Positions 46,327 to 57,054 of a stretch of DNA of 64,000 bases are shown here, piece by piece (within the stretch, counting starts at the first letter, position 1; each line of letters begins with the position of its first letter). The notes beneath the pieces were generated by a model. The model was not told the origin of the DNA, searched no databases, and saw nothing but the letters and a program-made list of their open reading frames with translations. The stretch comes from Chromera velia (Eukaryota; Sar; Chromeraceae): positions 1 through 64,000 of the forward strand of contig JAHBMJ010004668.1 of NCBI GenBank assembly GCA_018398765.1, in the 5' to 3' direction. A program made the translations under genes and the position numbers.

Positions 46327-46578
46327 AAAGCATACAAAGACCTCGCCCCACAGCCCCCCAGACAGCCAAAGCAGCTGAAGAAGACAGTCGCAGAAAAGAA
46401 GGGAAGCTGGGTTCAGGACTATCAAGTAAAGGAAATTCTTAGGAAGTACAAGCAGGGAAGAGCATGGTGTTATGAGGTGGTGTGGCATGGCTGGCAGTCA
46501 ACATCACATGAAGCAGCCTCGCTCATGCGCAAGCATGCCCTGCCAGAAGTGGAAGAGTTTGAGAAGAAATGTAGTTGT
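46327..46578 (+). mobile_element. Chromodomain-like fragment, probably the tail of a retroelement integrase
   Basis: An open stretch of about 84 residues reads like a chromodomain linker plus domain: a Pro/Lys-rich lead, then WVQDYQVKEILRKYKQG, CYEVVWHGWQS and LPEVEEFEKK, compared with the usual YEVEKIL...YLVKWKGY...LEEFEKK. Aromatic cage positions are partly replaced. Such domains commonly end integrases of chromovirus-type LTR elements. Only this piece remains; the element is incomplete and broken. Other chromodomain proteins cannot be excluded. Confidence 0.5.
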
Positions 46579-46640
46579 TAAGCTAGTTTGTCAAATATTG
46601 CCGAGTGAAGGTCCATCTTTAACTATCTGCCTTATATATC

Positions 46641-46703
46641 GTGACTTGCCGAACGCTAGACGCCTACTATGGGCCGATGGCGATGGCATACAATGATGAT
46701 GAA
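46641..46703. repeat. Dispersed repeat family 2, copy 1
   Basis: About 63 bases shared with 50458-50543: gtgacttgccgaacgct, cgcctactat, gggccgatggcgatggc, and an end made of ATG-ATG triplets. The ending in a simple repeat resembles the 3' end of a SINE or LINE. Confidence 0.8.
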
Positions 46704-46963
46704 TCTGAGGCGGCCCGGGCGTAATCCAGTTAGGTACGGCCAGTACAGTCCCGTTAGGGCTGGTAATTAATATTTATGTCATGTTGGCTGTTTGTCTTAA
46801 TTGCCTTTGGATGTAGCTCTGGCCTAGGCTTTGGCACTAGCTCTGGCAGCTCTGCCACCAATCTGCATGTTCACTAGTCTATTTGGGAATTTCATGATAA
46901 TGCTTTCCACATGTTGTATGCTTTGCTAAGCTCTTGCTCTCTGTTAAACTTTGACAGCCCCTC

Positions 46964-47604
46964 TCATAATTTGAATGCCTTGTGCTCCAACTCTTTTACT
47001 TTTTCCTCATACCCTCTCTTCTTTGCAAATGCCGTCTGCAAATCATAAAGTTCCAAGAGCTTGGCAGCCACTGGACCCGTTGCTATTGCCAACAAACGCA
47101 CTCCCTCTGAGAGTCATTTAAAGCCTCTTCTACTCCATCTTTGTTTCCCAGAGCCCACCTACACAATGCTAGAGCGCACAAAAACGGTGCCCTCTGCGGA
47201 CTTCGAATCCCCAAAATTTCTTCTGCAGCCCTGTTGGCTTGCTGCACTCTCTCCACCACCTTCTCTCTCTCCCTTGTGTATACAGATGCCAAAGCAAGGT
47301 GATGCATGCACACAGCAACCTGTATGTGATCTTTTCTATACAGGCTCACAAGGAGCCTCAAACCCTCATTCAGATGGTCTAAGGCTTCAGCCCTGTGTGA
47401 GGCCTGGTCGAACACACGACGGTCATATAGAAGCACTCCCGCTCTTTGGTATGCCTGGCCGACGAACGGATGGAGAGGCGACTTTTTATAAAAGAGGGTA
47501 GACAGGTTGGCAATCATCTTTTTGTACCCCTCCAACGCCCTCTCCTTCGCCACCTTCGCCTGATAAAAGGAAGTGGATGCAGCTATGGAATCCTTTTTCT
47601 CCAT
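46964..47604 (-). pseudogene. TPR-like protein, probably frameshifted
   Basis: From the ATG at 47604 a frame of 173 codons runs to 47083. It has helical repeats of TPR character: VAKERALEGYKKMIANLS, HPFVGQAYQRAGVLLYDRR, HRAEALDHLNEGLRLL, and QVAVCMHHLALASVYTRER. After about 47110 the sense sequence appears to continue in another frame (EGVRLLAIATGPVAAKLLEL, then AFAKKRGYEEKVKELEHK) to a TGA at 46964-46966. So there is a likely frameshift and the real C-terminus is 46964. No introns or neighbours help. It may be the remains of a larger TPR protein whose other exons are gone or unrecognised. The function is unknown. Confidence 0.5.
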
Positions 47605-49160
47605 TCTGTGACGTCCCTCTATTGTTTTGAAACATGAATTACAAGTGACCGTTCTGTATTTATAAAGCTCTCCCTCTTTTCAAGTTTTTAGAGTCTGTTT
47701 CATAATAGAACAGGTCTGGGAGAGGCTGCTGGAAGAACACAATGTCTGCCTTTTGATTACAGATTGGAGCATTGTTTCTGTTCAGTAGGCTGAGAAGAAT
47801 AGACTGACCCGGGTGCTTGACTATCAGGCCGATATCGATGTTTCAATTTCTACTTGTAAAAACTTTTTAAAACCAAAATAATTCTAATAGATAACAAACA
47901 GCCACACAAGTTTACAGTAATGAAAGAAAAACGTTGACGCTTTTTAACTGTATTGTTGTTGTAAACAAAGCCTTATAGCAATATGTGTAGGCACTCGATT
48001 TATAATTTTTTTTTTAAAAACTGAAAAACAAAAAACAGAAATTTCATAGACTCACTATGATGAAAATAAAATCAATCTTAAACGTTAACCCACATCAAAC
48101 AGTATCATTGCATCACAAATTGTTTAAAGTATTTTTACATAAAATTGATTTATATTTTTTTGACGCTTTGATTTAATTGATAAATTAATGTTGAGCGCTC
48201 CACACCTAGGGGGACAAAATTAATGCATATTTTTTTAAAAAAAAACAAAGATTTGAGTTTGTCAGATAAAAGGGGCGGCGTTGGACCAAGTTGACCAAGT
48301 AGACTTAGTGAAGACTTATGCTAACTAGTTGGGTCCTACAGGCCTTATATTGGGTCAAAAATTTAGTTTGAAGTCCTAAATTTTTTTTTTCAATTCTTAG
48401 AGCGCTCCTAGACTACCATTTTTTCAATTTTACAGATTTAACATATAAAACAAAACGACAGAGCTATGTATAAATAAGAAGTTATCTTTTAGTCTGATGT
48501 TAAATTACTTTTACTAGGGTGTCATAAGCCCATGATAATTGTGTTGAAGATATGTTTCCTGGATATGATATACATTAATTTTGTCCTCCTAGGTAGTAAG
48601 AAACGATGTCGGGTGTTTGGCTAAATCCAGCCAATCAGCCAGCCAAAGGGTCTTTTTTGGCTTAGCTCCAGTGCTAAACTAATTTAATATCTCTGAAAGA
48701 GAGATTGCAAATCTTATTCAAATGTAAGAAGACCTGAAAGTTAATGATGAATCATTGATGATGATTGATGGGCCGGCACACTCAAGTAAACATGGAAGAG
48801 CAGCTTGAGCACCAAGCCTGGCTGCTTAGCAAACAGCCCCAAAGAGTATAATCTAATCTAAATTTAAGTTAATTTTATGTTTTAGATTTTTTTGATAGAT
48901 CATTATATTAGATTGAGGGGGGTAAAAAATTTAATCTAATACAAAATCTATCTAAAGACCACGCCTAGTAAAGAGAGGAGGGGGCTCTAATTCTTAAATT
49001 AAACATCTAATTAACTACACACTCTAACATAATCTAGATTATTTTTCAAATCTAAATTCACATTAAAAATATGTATGATCAAGCTCTAGCATGCAAACGA
49101 TCAGAAACTCTACATACTTACTTACTTAATTGTGGTTAAGCCTAGGGTCTTTGAAACTAG
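47605..49160. other. AT-rich stretch without a recognisable gene
   Basis: Dense AT sequence with poly-T and poly-A runs (48005-48025, 48170-48245, 48375-48390) and no open frame worth reporting. It looks like old intergenic or transposon-derived DNA. Confidence 0.65.
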
Positions 49161-49268
49161 AGATAAATGGCAACCCATACATACAGTTGTAAACAAAAGG
49201 AGTAAACCGCCGCAGCTTAGCCTGCTTCTGCATGAATATGAACAACCACGACCCTCCGCAGCCTAGCC
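49161..49268. repeat. Dispersed repeat family 1, copy 2
   Basis: Partner of 36815-36924 in the same orientation; see there. The AT-rich flanks of the two copies also look alike but are less conserved. Confidence 0.85.
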
Positions 49269-49309
49269 TGAAGCTAAAGGCTGAACAACCACACAAGACG
49301 TGTGTGCAC

Positions 49310-49648
49310 TCATTTCAGATAAGCTTCGATCAGTGCACTTGCTTTCTTCAATAAGTTCGGCTCCTGGTCCACAATGAATGAAACGAGCTCTCTTACATAT
49401 GTCTCTTCTTCCCCGATACCTCTTCTTCCAGTTGCAGCAGTCCATCTTGCTCTGCAGACCCTTTCACCGATTCCTGTTCTCTCTTTCACTCTCTCTGCCA
49501 GCAAGTGAAGTTTGGATCTAAGCTGCTCTGTTCACACGCATCATATAACGCATGTAGATAATCGATGCACCGCATCGTCGATCACCTTTTTGCCTAGGAC
49601 TGCAGCCTGCAGGACAGTGAATACAGTGTTCTTTGTAGGATCCACCAT
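49310..49648 (-). pseudogene. Possible remnant of a small protein-coding gene
   Basis: An ATG at 49648 opens a protein-like frame (MVDPTKNTVFTVLQAAVLG) that soon closes. A second frame at 49504-49310 is also protein-like (LAERVKERTGIGERV, then VRELVSFIVDQEPNLLKK). The two would need a frame change between about 49545 and 49505. It shares the strand and AT-rich setting of the TPR-like remnant 2 kb downstream and might once have been part of the same gene. I do not recognise the family. Confidence 0.25.
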
Positions 49649-49699
49649 GTCTCTTTCCCCCACCAGTATATACTCGAAGGAGAGAGGTGAAAAGGGAAC

Positions 49700-50457
49700 T
49701 ACCAGATAAGAGAGAGCGAGGCAGAGTACGCAATTAAACTGTGTAACCCCACCCCCTTCTAACCCTCCCCCCTAAAAACAACATGGCCAGACGCTGGTGC
49801 GATCGGTTCTCTATCTAAAAATTACTCAGTCGGGAGTTGCGTGGATAGATGCTAGTATCATGCTACATAAACGGATGAGCCTATGCTCACCGACGAGTCT
49901 TGAAGTCAACCATTCCGACAACCATTCTGAGGCTTCCTTTTCCCTTGCTTTCTGCCTGAGTGTCCATTTATTCGTTCCATTTCTCCCTCTCTGGCTTTCT
50001 TTTCTCAAAAGATCTGGTGCGATTGTCTGAAGCATGCTACTGGCTGAATTGGCCCATACCAGGGTCAGCGATCTGTGCCATGCATCCCAGACTGCCCGAG
50101 GAACCTCCCTTTCTGTTCTCTTTACACTTTCTATGAAACCTCCCAACCGACAAGAAAGGATCTCTCTCATGGGACGCACACCAACCGAAACCAAAGTTGG
50201 CACCTTGAAAGAATTATAGGGCAATCTATAGGGCAAACGGAATGTTCAGCGCATAAATCGAAGCTGCAATGCATCAAGTGCAACGATATCTCTCTAACTT
50301 ACCGGCAATGATATCATATTTAGTTTTTAAAATTTTAAAATAATTTATAGAACACTCTGGACCAGTCTCCGCTTTGATTTATTGCATGGTATTTTGCTTG
50401 TTGTTTATCGTTATTTCAAAATTTGTATCGAAGAAACAGTAATTTACCTTGCATTTT
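49700..50457. other. Spacer without a recognised gene
   Basis: Mixed-composition DNA with no exon I can support. The 50330-50450 part is AT-rich. Confidence 0.55.
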
Positions 50458-50543
50458 GTGACCTGCCGAACGCTCGACGCCTAGTATCACGCCCAGCATA
50501 GGCTAGAGCATAGGCCGATGGCGATGGCGTATGATGATGATGA
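50458..50543. repeat. Dispersed repeat family 2, copy 2
   Basis: Related to 46641-46703, in the same orientation. It has about 25 extra bases (around acgcccagcataggctaga) in the middle and the same ATG-ATG triplet ending. Confidence 0.8.
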
Positions 50544-51159
50544 GTTAGTATCAGAACTGTGGTTATAAGAGTTCGCAAAGTCTCAGACGAGTTCCATCCT
50601 TCCGAACTACAACACAGTGACTGCAGTCACACCGTCACACACAACTGTCACGCAGACACCGGGCCTGATCTCACCCCTCCACTCAGCCCTCCCTGAGACT
50701 TCTTCACGTGGGGATGAGGAATGGGAGGCGAGAGAAAGGACGGGGCAGAGAAAAAAACAGCTAGACTGTGGGCCGGACAGGGCAGGCATCCACCGCGGTC
50801 GCTTAGGTCTGCATACGTCGGTCCTTGTTGACCGATCTGATTGGTCGAAAGGGAGATCGAGGATGAAAAGATTGCACCCGCCTTCAAAGTTGGCCGAAGG
50901 ATCAACGGAAGCCAATGCCCCCCATGTAGGATCGATCCCACCCATTCAACACTTCATCCGTCAATACATCCGGTCCATCCCGCGGAGATTCCTCTGGAGG
51001 ACCTTGGGAACCCCATTTGACGCACGCAACAGGTTCAGACAAAGAATCCCGTCGCCCCCTTTTCATCCCCCAACGGCCAGATTGACGCACGCAAAACGAG
51101 GACAAAGATGGAGGGATGCCGCCCTGCAAGACTTTCTTGACTCATACGGTCTCATCAGA
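50544..51159. other. Spacer downstream of the alveolin gene
   Basis: Beyond the alveolin stop codon on the minus strand, so part is probably its 3' untranslated region. A plus-strand open frame here runs antisense through the last alveolin exon and has no family features. Confidence 0.6.
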
Positions 51160-54100
51160 TCAGTTCGGCGTTTGCACCTCCAACCTCTGCCCCCCCCCCG
51201 CAGGAGCCTCAGGGTAGACAGAGACAGGCACCCCCCCCTCCCCCCCTCCTTCGGGCAACATGTCCGGCACCACCTCGATCCGGTTGGCCTCAGGGGACGC
51301 AGGGTGCATGTGAGTCCAGTAGTCGTCGGCAAACACGGGGAGACGTTCTGCAGCTGCGTCCTCTATCCGGTAGGGCACGGGGACGTCCTTGATGATCGGC
51401 TTGGGGACCTGCATGTGAGAAGAGACAGGCAGGCAAGCAGAGGGATGGACAGACAGACAGACAGGCAGGCAGACAGGCAGGCATATCTTTTGCCGAGAGA
51501 ACGACAAACAGACAACCACATTTGCAGGAAGGCAACACGGCAGACAGACACAAACTGCTCATCCCGCTTCACCCCCAAGGACGATATGTGACGACGTGAG
51601 AGGAGCACAATAGAAAAGAAGGCACAAGTGTCAAGGAGAAAAAGAGAGCGCAATGAGGCGCTCCCCACAGTCTCACTCTCCGTCTCTCCCTCATGGAATA
51701 TGCATCTCCCATGCATCACTATTCTCACGTAATTTCCTTTGTACACCTGTACATAGAGATCCTGCTGACCTGGATGAGCCTCTCGTACTCGTGGAACCTC
51801 TGGTGGACGACCGGTACAGGTTTCTCGATCACACGCTCGAAGGGCTGCGAGGATGTGCATTCGATCGATCGATCGATCGAGTGAGCAGGCAGGTAAGATG
51901 GCGGGAATAAAGTAATGAAAAAAGGAAAGAAGGCAAGCGATAGAGGAAAGAAGGAACAAAGGGGGGGAAAGATCTGATTAATCGCATGGCACATTATGCC
52001 TCTGTCTTTCTTCCTTCGCCTTCATGACTACCTGAACTTCTTTTTCTGGTTGTGTTTCCTCGTTTGATATTCCCTGCTTCCCCCTTTCTCTCATCGCCCG
52101 GTCCTTCTCACTCCCCCCCCCACCCCTCTAGGATTGTATGCTTCATGATGCATGAGTACGCAATAGGGCGTACAGGGCACATTGATTCGTTACCCCTATT
52201 AGAGCCACAAAATACAGAGAAAAGACTTTCCATCAGATGTCCCTGCTTTTCTTTTTATCTTCTTTTCCTTTTTCCCCACCAGATTGTCCGATGTTTTGTT
52301 TTCAGATCCAAAAAGGCACGCGATAGCGAAAGAAAGAAAAGAGGGGAAAGTCCCAGCCTGACTGACCACCTCAACTTCCTTCCGGATGACGTTGGGGACG
52401 TGCACCACCATTTTTTTGGGCACTGGTTTCTCCACAATCACTTGCTGCAGTCAGTTGGTGTGGAAGAGAAGAGAAGAGAAGAGAAAAGGAGAAGAGAAGA
52501 AAGAGAGGTGTGGACAGTGGGCGGGGGAGGGGAAGCAGCAAGGAAGCACGGAAGAAGGGAAAAGAGCAGAACATGTTCAGGCAATCAAACCACAGCCAAG
52601 CATGAGTCTCAACAGGGCGCTTCTAACAACCAGGTCGAGAGCTTGAGGCAGAGAGACACCTCGTCTGTTCTCCTGAATTCCTTTCCCTCCCTTCCCACCT
52701 GAACCCCCTTCTTCTACTGACCCGTTCCTCCAAGGGCATCGGAACCGTTTGGGTACGCTGCAGAAGCGAGAGACAAGGAGCAGGCGTTCGATGAGACAGC
52801 AAACTCATCGATGAGCGTTTCAAGGTGGAATCGGTTTTTTGCTCTCCTTACACGTACGCCCTCAAAGTGCTTCAGAAGAAAACACGCAGACAACTCAGGA
52901 ATTCGTGTACACTGCGCATTTGACATGTGGCAAAAAAAACGGTTTCACGTTCGTATCAACAAAAAATATGCACAATAGAAAAACGTGTGGGGTACGCATC
53001 TCGACAAGCAGCACGAGGAGAAAAAGGGGCCATTAGAAAAAGATGACAGACTGTGTGACTCTGTGTTTTTTTTTCTTCTTAACAGACAGAGAGATTCAAA
53101 AAAGGGCCAACACTCACACCCAGCGCGCGCGCGCGCGAGAGAGAGAGAGAGGGAGAGACCAAAAGAGGAGAGGGCACAAGCCCGCCACCCTACCTGCACA
53201 GGCACTTCTACGACTTCCACCTTGGGGACCTCCCTGACCACCACCTTCTGCCGAGGGACCTCTATGGGTCTGTCCACGTAGATCACCTCGGTCTCGTACT
53301 CAACCCTGAAGGAAGAGAGGAAGGAAGAGGGAAAGGGAGGTTGGAAGAGAAGAGAGGCATGCAAACACACAAACAAGGAGACACGCAGAGAGAGGAGAAG
53401 AAGAGAGCATACAGAGACGAAGAAGCGAAGAGACAGAGCGATGGAGAAGTCAGGGGGAGATGTGTACAGGGGAGGATAGAAAATCGCAATTCCCTGCCAC
53501 ACTGCCCTCTTTTCCACATCGTTTTAGTCCGTGTTTTTACACATTCGATTGTCTCCTTCCTCAGCTGGTTTCTCTGTTACCCGTGCCGTCTACATTCACG
53601 CTTTTTTTGTAGCCCCCCCGGCTCCTGCCTCCTCTCCAGTTTAGTTTGCCCCTTTCTGTACCTCCTTCGTGTTCGAAGGACTGAGAAGAGAAGCAACGCA
53701 TGGATGTGTGTAACCATAAGGTGTTTCTGTTCGTACGTGCGTGCGCATTGTTGTATCAGACAAAAAATCGAATATCCCCACCCACCTCGTCTTTATTCGG
53801 GGTACCACCTTCTTCACCTCCCTCGTGACCGTCTCCGTGACGTCCTTGAAAACGTCCTTCACCACCGTCTCTGTCTTGTGCACAGGGACCAACCTGCATG
53901 CATTCATGCATGCATGGTCAGATGCATGCACGGGCACTGATTGGGCGAGTGACGCAAGAAGGCACACGGAGAGGCTTGTGCATAACCTCATTGTCCCGGC
54001 CTCCCTCATACACACCCACGGAATTTCTCTTTCTTGTCCCTCCCTCATTGGCACACCTTGATTCACGCGGACACACAATGCAATGCACAGACAAGGGGGA

Positions 54101-56345
54101 ACCTTGACATGAAGAAAGCAGAGCGAGCCTGAAAGATGAGGTTGGGAGAAATCTGCAGGCAGGGAGGTGGCGCCAGGGGCCTAGGCGGAGGGAATCAAGG
54201 AGACATGCCGATGCACACACATCCCTCACAGCTCCGTGTGAGAAACCGTTGACAAAAAGACGTGTCCCATCAAGCAACAGAGGATCAGACAATCACAGAT
54301 AAATAAAGGGCCATGCAGGCCTCCATCAATCTTTCTCCTCTCCCAACCCCCCACTGACCTGTCGATCACTTTGACGACCGGAATGTCCACGAGACGGTCC
54401 TGGTAGACGATCACGGGCTTCCTCACTTCCTTCACGACGTACTGGACCTCATGGCGGTATTGGTCCTGCACGGTGGGCTTATTCATTTCTTTGCTTGAAT
54501 GTGCGCCAATTTGTGAAGTTGCTCCTTTCGCGTCGCTTTCTTTCCCATTCTCTCCTTCTGGCATGACCATCTTATAGGCTTTGCTTCAGATGGCACCCAT
54601 GACCGCATTGATTTTCCGTTCCGGATCCTGGGTTCATGTTTGTTTCCACACGAATGGTATCAGACGCCTCAGTAGGTAAAGTGCAGAGAGACAAAGTGGC
54701 ACATACGGCCCTGGGTTTTCCATTCAGGATTTTTGGGCAGCCAGGCACAGCGCCTGTTTGTTTTCTGGAGCAACTCTCCAGTGTGCGCTGGCTCCTAAAG
54801 ACGGGAAGCGAGATTCAGAACGAAACTAGTGCACCAACTCAGCACGTTGTTGACTTTTCCATCAACACAATCTGGGAGTCCCTGAGTGAGTGCGAAGCAA
54901 CATAGAAGAACAAAAAGCGACTCCGCTGAGAACACAGCCGACCGGTTTGAATGGACAGAGAGAGAGAACGGACTGACTGACCACCTGTTTGCTGACAGAA
55001 GACCACTTGCTCGCTCCAGGTCCCTGTGGAAGTCTGCACAGTACACACAGAGAAGAAGGGGGAGGGAAAAGATACACACGAGGAGGGAAACCAGGCAAGG
55101 ATCCATGCCAATCTCTCGTGCGGGCAGCAGCAGAAAGTGGGGCTGCATGGGTGAAGAGAGAGAAAAAAAAACGAATAGAAGAGGAGTCTGAGTGAAGACG
55201 TCAGGGATAGAGGAAAGCATTGTAACGTCTCAAGCGCCTTCCCTCATATGTTCAACAGCTTGTTTTCCTTTCTTCCATCTACAAGATGCAAAAGTTTTTT
55301 CAACATTCTCGACGCACCCCTTCATCCTCTCGTGCATCGAATAGCCCACAGAGTACCCCGGCAAGACAACAGAGGGAGGCGGAGGGGGCTCCTCAGAGGG
55401 CCCACCCGCGTCCCCTCCCGCTGCAGCTGCAGCCCCTCCTTGGAAGGAGGCGGCAGGCATGGTTGTGGGAAGAGGAGCGGAAGCTGTCACACCCATGGGT
55501 CTCGTTGGCACTGCAATCGTCCTCAATGGCGCAGAAGCTGCAACACCACGGGCCTGTGTAGGTGCTGGTGCTTCTTTCTCTTTCTTCTTTGCGTCGGTCT
55601 CCTCCTTCCCAGACTCCGGTACAGGCCCAACAGAGGCGGAGACGGGTGGTGGCTTGATGGCGATGGGATCACCTGGTTTTGGATCCGCGACCTGGATGGG
55701 TGCGGATGCAGAAGGAGAGGGGACGCCCTGAGGAGGAGTGGGGGCCTTGTCTTTTTCTGCGGTGGGAGCCTGCGGGACGACGTGGGAAGAAACGGGGGTG
55801 GCGGTTTGTGGAAATACTCCGTATTGAGAATATTGTGGGTAGGCAGCGCTTCCGAAGGACATAGACTGGGCACCAACTTGCTGCTGGAGGGTGAGGGCAG
55901 CGGCTGCAGGAACGAGACGCGTCCCGCTTCCGTATTGTTGTTGCATAACGTTGCCTGTCGGTTGGTATGTCTGTGAGGGAAAGTGGGGTGTTTGTTGTCC
56001 TTGCTGTGATTGCATCACCATGGGATTCGATCCATAGAGGGCTGCTGGAGTCGGTTGGTTTGGGAATGCAGTTGCAGTTTGGTAGAAGGGCATGGAAGCG
56101 GAGACTGCTTGCGGGTGTTGTTGCTGTTGTGCAAGGAGACGCTGGCGGGGTGTAAGTGGAGCAGATCTGTTTGGGTCCTGCATCTGAGGCATAGATACGA
56201 GGTTGGAGCTCATTCGGATCTGCTGCGGGGGGGGTCCTGTGGGGGCTGGTGGCACTTGGTGGGAGGGGAGGGATTGGAAGACTGGAGTCGGGGCCTGGCG
56301 TCCTCCTGCAGCACGGAAGACTGGGGAGACGCTGGAAGGGTCCAT
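51160..56345 (-). CDS. Alveolin (inner membrane complex / pellicle protein), nine exons
   Basis: Alveolins form the filament network beneath the flattened alveolar sacs. Exons: 56345-55318, 55033-54985, 54465-54359, 53893-53786, 53305-53194, 52757-52722, 52444-52367, 51844-51770, 51408-51160. All phases agree and give 613 residues. Residues 1-340 are Pro/Gln/Ala-rich and disordered (AALTLQQQVGAQSM, KPPPVSASVGPVPE). The alveolin core (about 360-545) is built of Val/Pro/Lys/Glu-rich units such as VYQDRLVDIPVVKVIDR, YVDRPIEVPRQKVVVREVPK, VIVEKPVPKKMVVHVPNV and ERVIEKPVPVV, the defining pattern of the family. The C-terminus is acidic and Gly/Pro-rich. Each core exon holds roughly one repeat block. 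No signal peptide or membrane segment is present, as expected. The gene is head-to-head with the LamG/TSP1 gene 709 bases away. Exon 2 (49 nt) is supported by phase and splice sites rather than by family similarity. Confidence 0.92.
51449..51483. repeat. ACAG/GCAG tetranucleotide array in alveolin intron 8
   Basis: Short imperfect array in the last intron, of the same unit type as in dynein intron 43. Confidence 0.9.
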
Positions 56346-57054
56346 TCTGGCTGATCAAAGAAGGCAGGACGAGTTTGAATCGTTGGGACGTGGAAGGAAA
56401 AAGAAATTAACCGCACGCCTCAAAGCAAGAGGGTGTGGCTGGGTATGTTGAAAAAGGAGACAGCACAGTGTCCCCAGACTGGAACTCAATTTTTGAAGGA
56501 AGCAATCTCACTCAGACTGCAGCTGGATCCTCACACCCCAGCTGATCTTCAATGACACGACCTAACACGTATTCAAGTGTCAATTTGCCAGTCTGCTCTC
56601 TTGATCGTGTGTCACTTAGTAAGAACGGAATAACAACTGACAATTAAAAGCCGCGTATCCTTGATTCAGCTCAGTGCATGGCCGCGCGCGGGAGATGCCG
56701 CGGGCGGCGGGCAGGAGGCGGTTTTTTTTGTTGTCACATGTGCACAAAGCGAAAAAAATGATGGGCGCAAATTAAGACGCGCGAAAATATACGCCTTTTC
56801 TTTTTACTGTTGCACGTACATTGTTGCATCAGCGTATATATACATGCAGACAACCATCTTATGCAAACAGAATACGATCGAGGGCGATCTATATACAAGG
56901 AGAGAGGGACCTCAGAGGGGTTACATATGATGTACATACGTGCGAAAGCGCAAGGGTCGCTGTGGAACAGTGCTGCACATCTTGAACAGTTCAAAGAGGA
57001 GAGGACTGGACCGGTGCGTTTGCAACATCAGTCTCATCCATCAACCCTGGAGTC
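56346..57054. promoter_or_regulatory. Shared upstream region of the divergent alveolin and LamG/TSP1 genes
   Basis: The 709 bases between the two start codons contain no supported exon. There is a GC-rich core (ggccgcgcgcgggagatg at 56682, then cgcgggcggcgggc), a poly-T run, and an AT-rich part with tatatatacatgca near 56835-56848. Both genes probably start transcription here. Confidence 0.5.

Noticed and set aside
50617-51591. Plus-strand open frame of 324 codons
   Set aside because: It runs antisense through the last alveolin exon and an intron, has no domain pattern, and contains a stretch encoded by a tetranucleotide array. A shadow frame.
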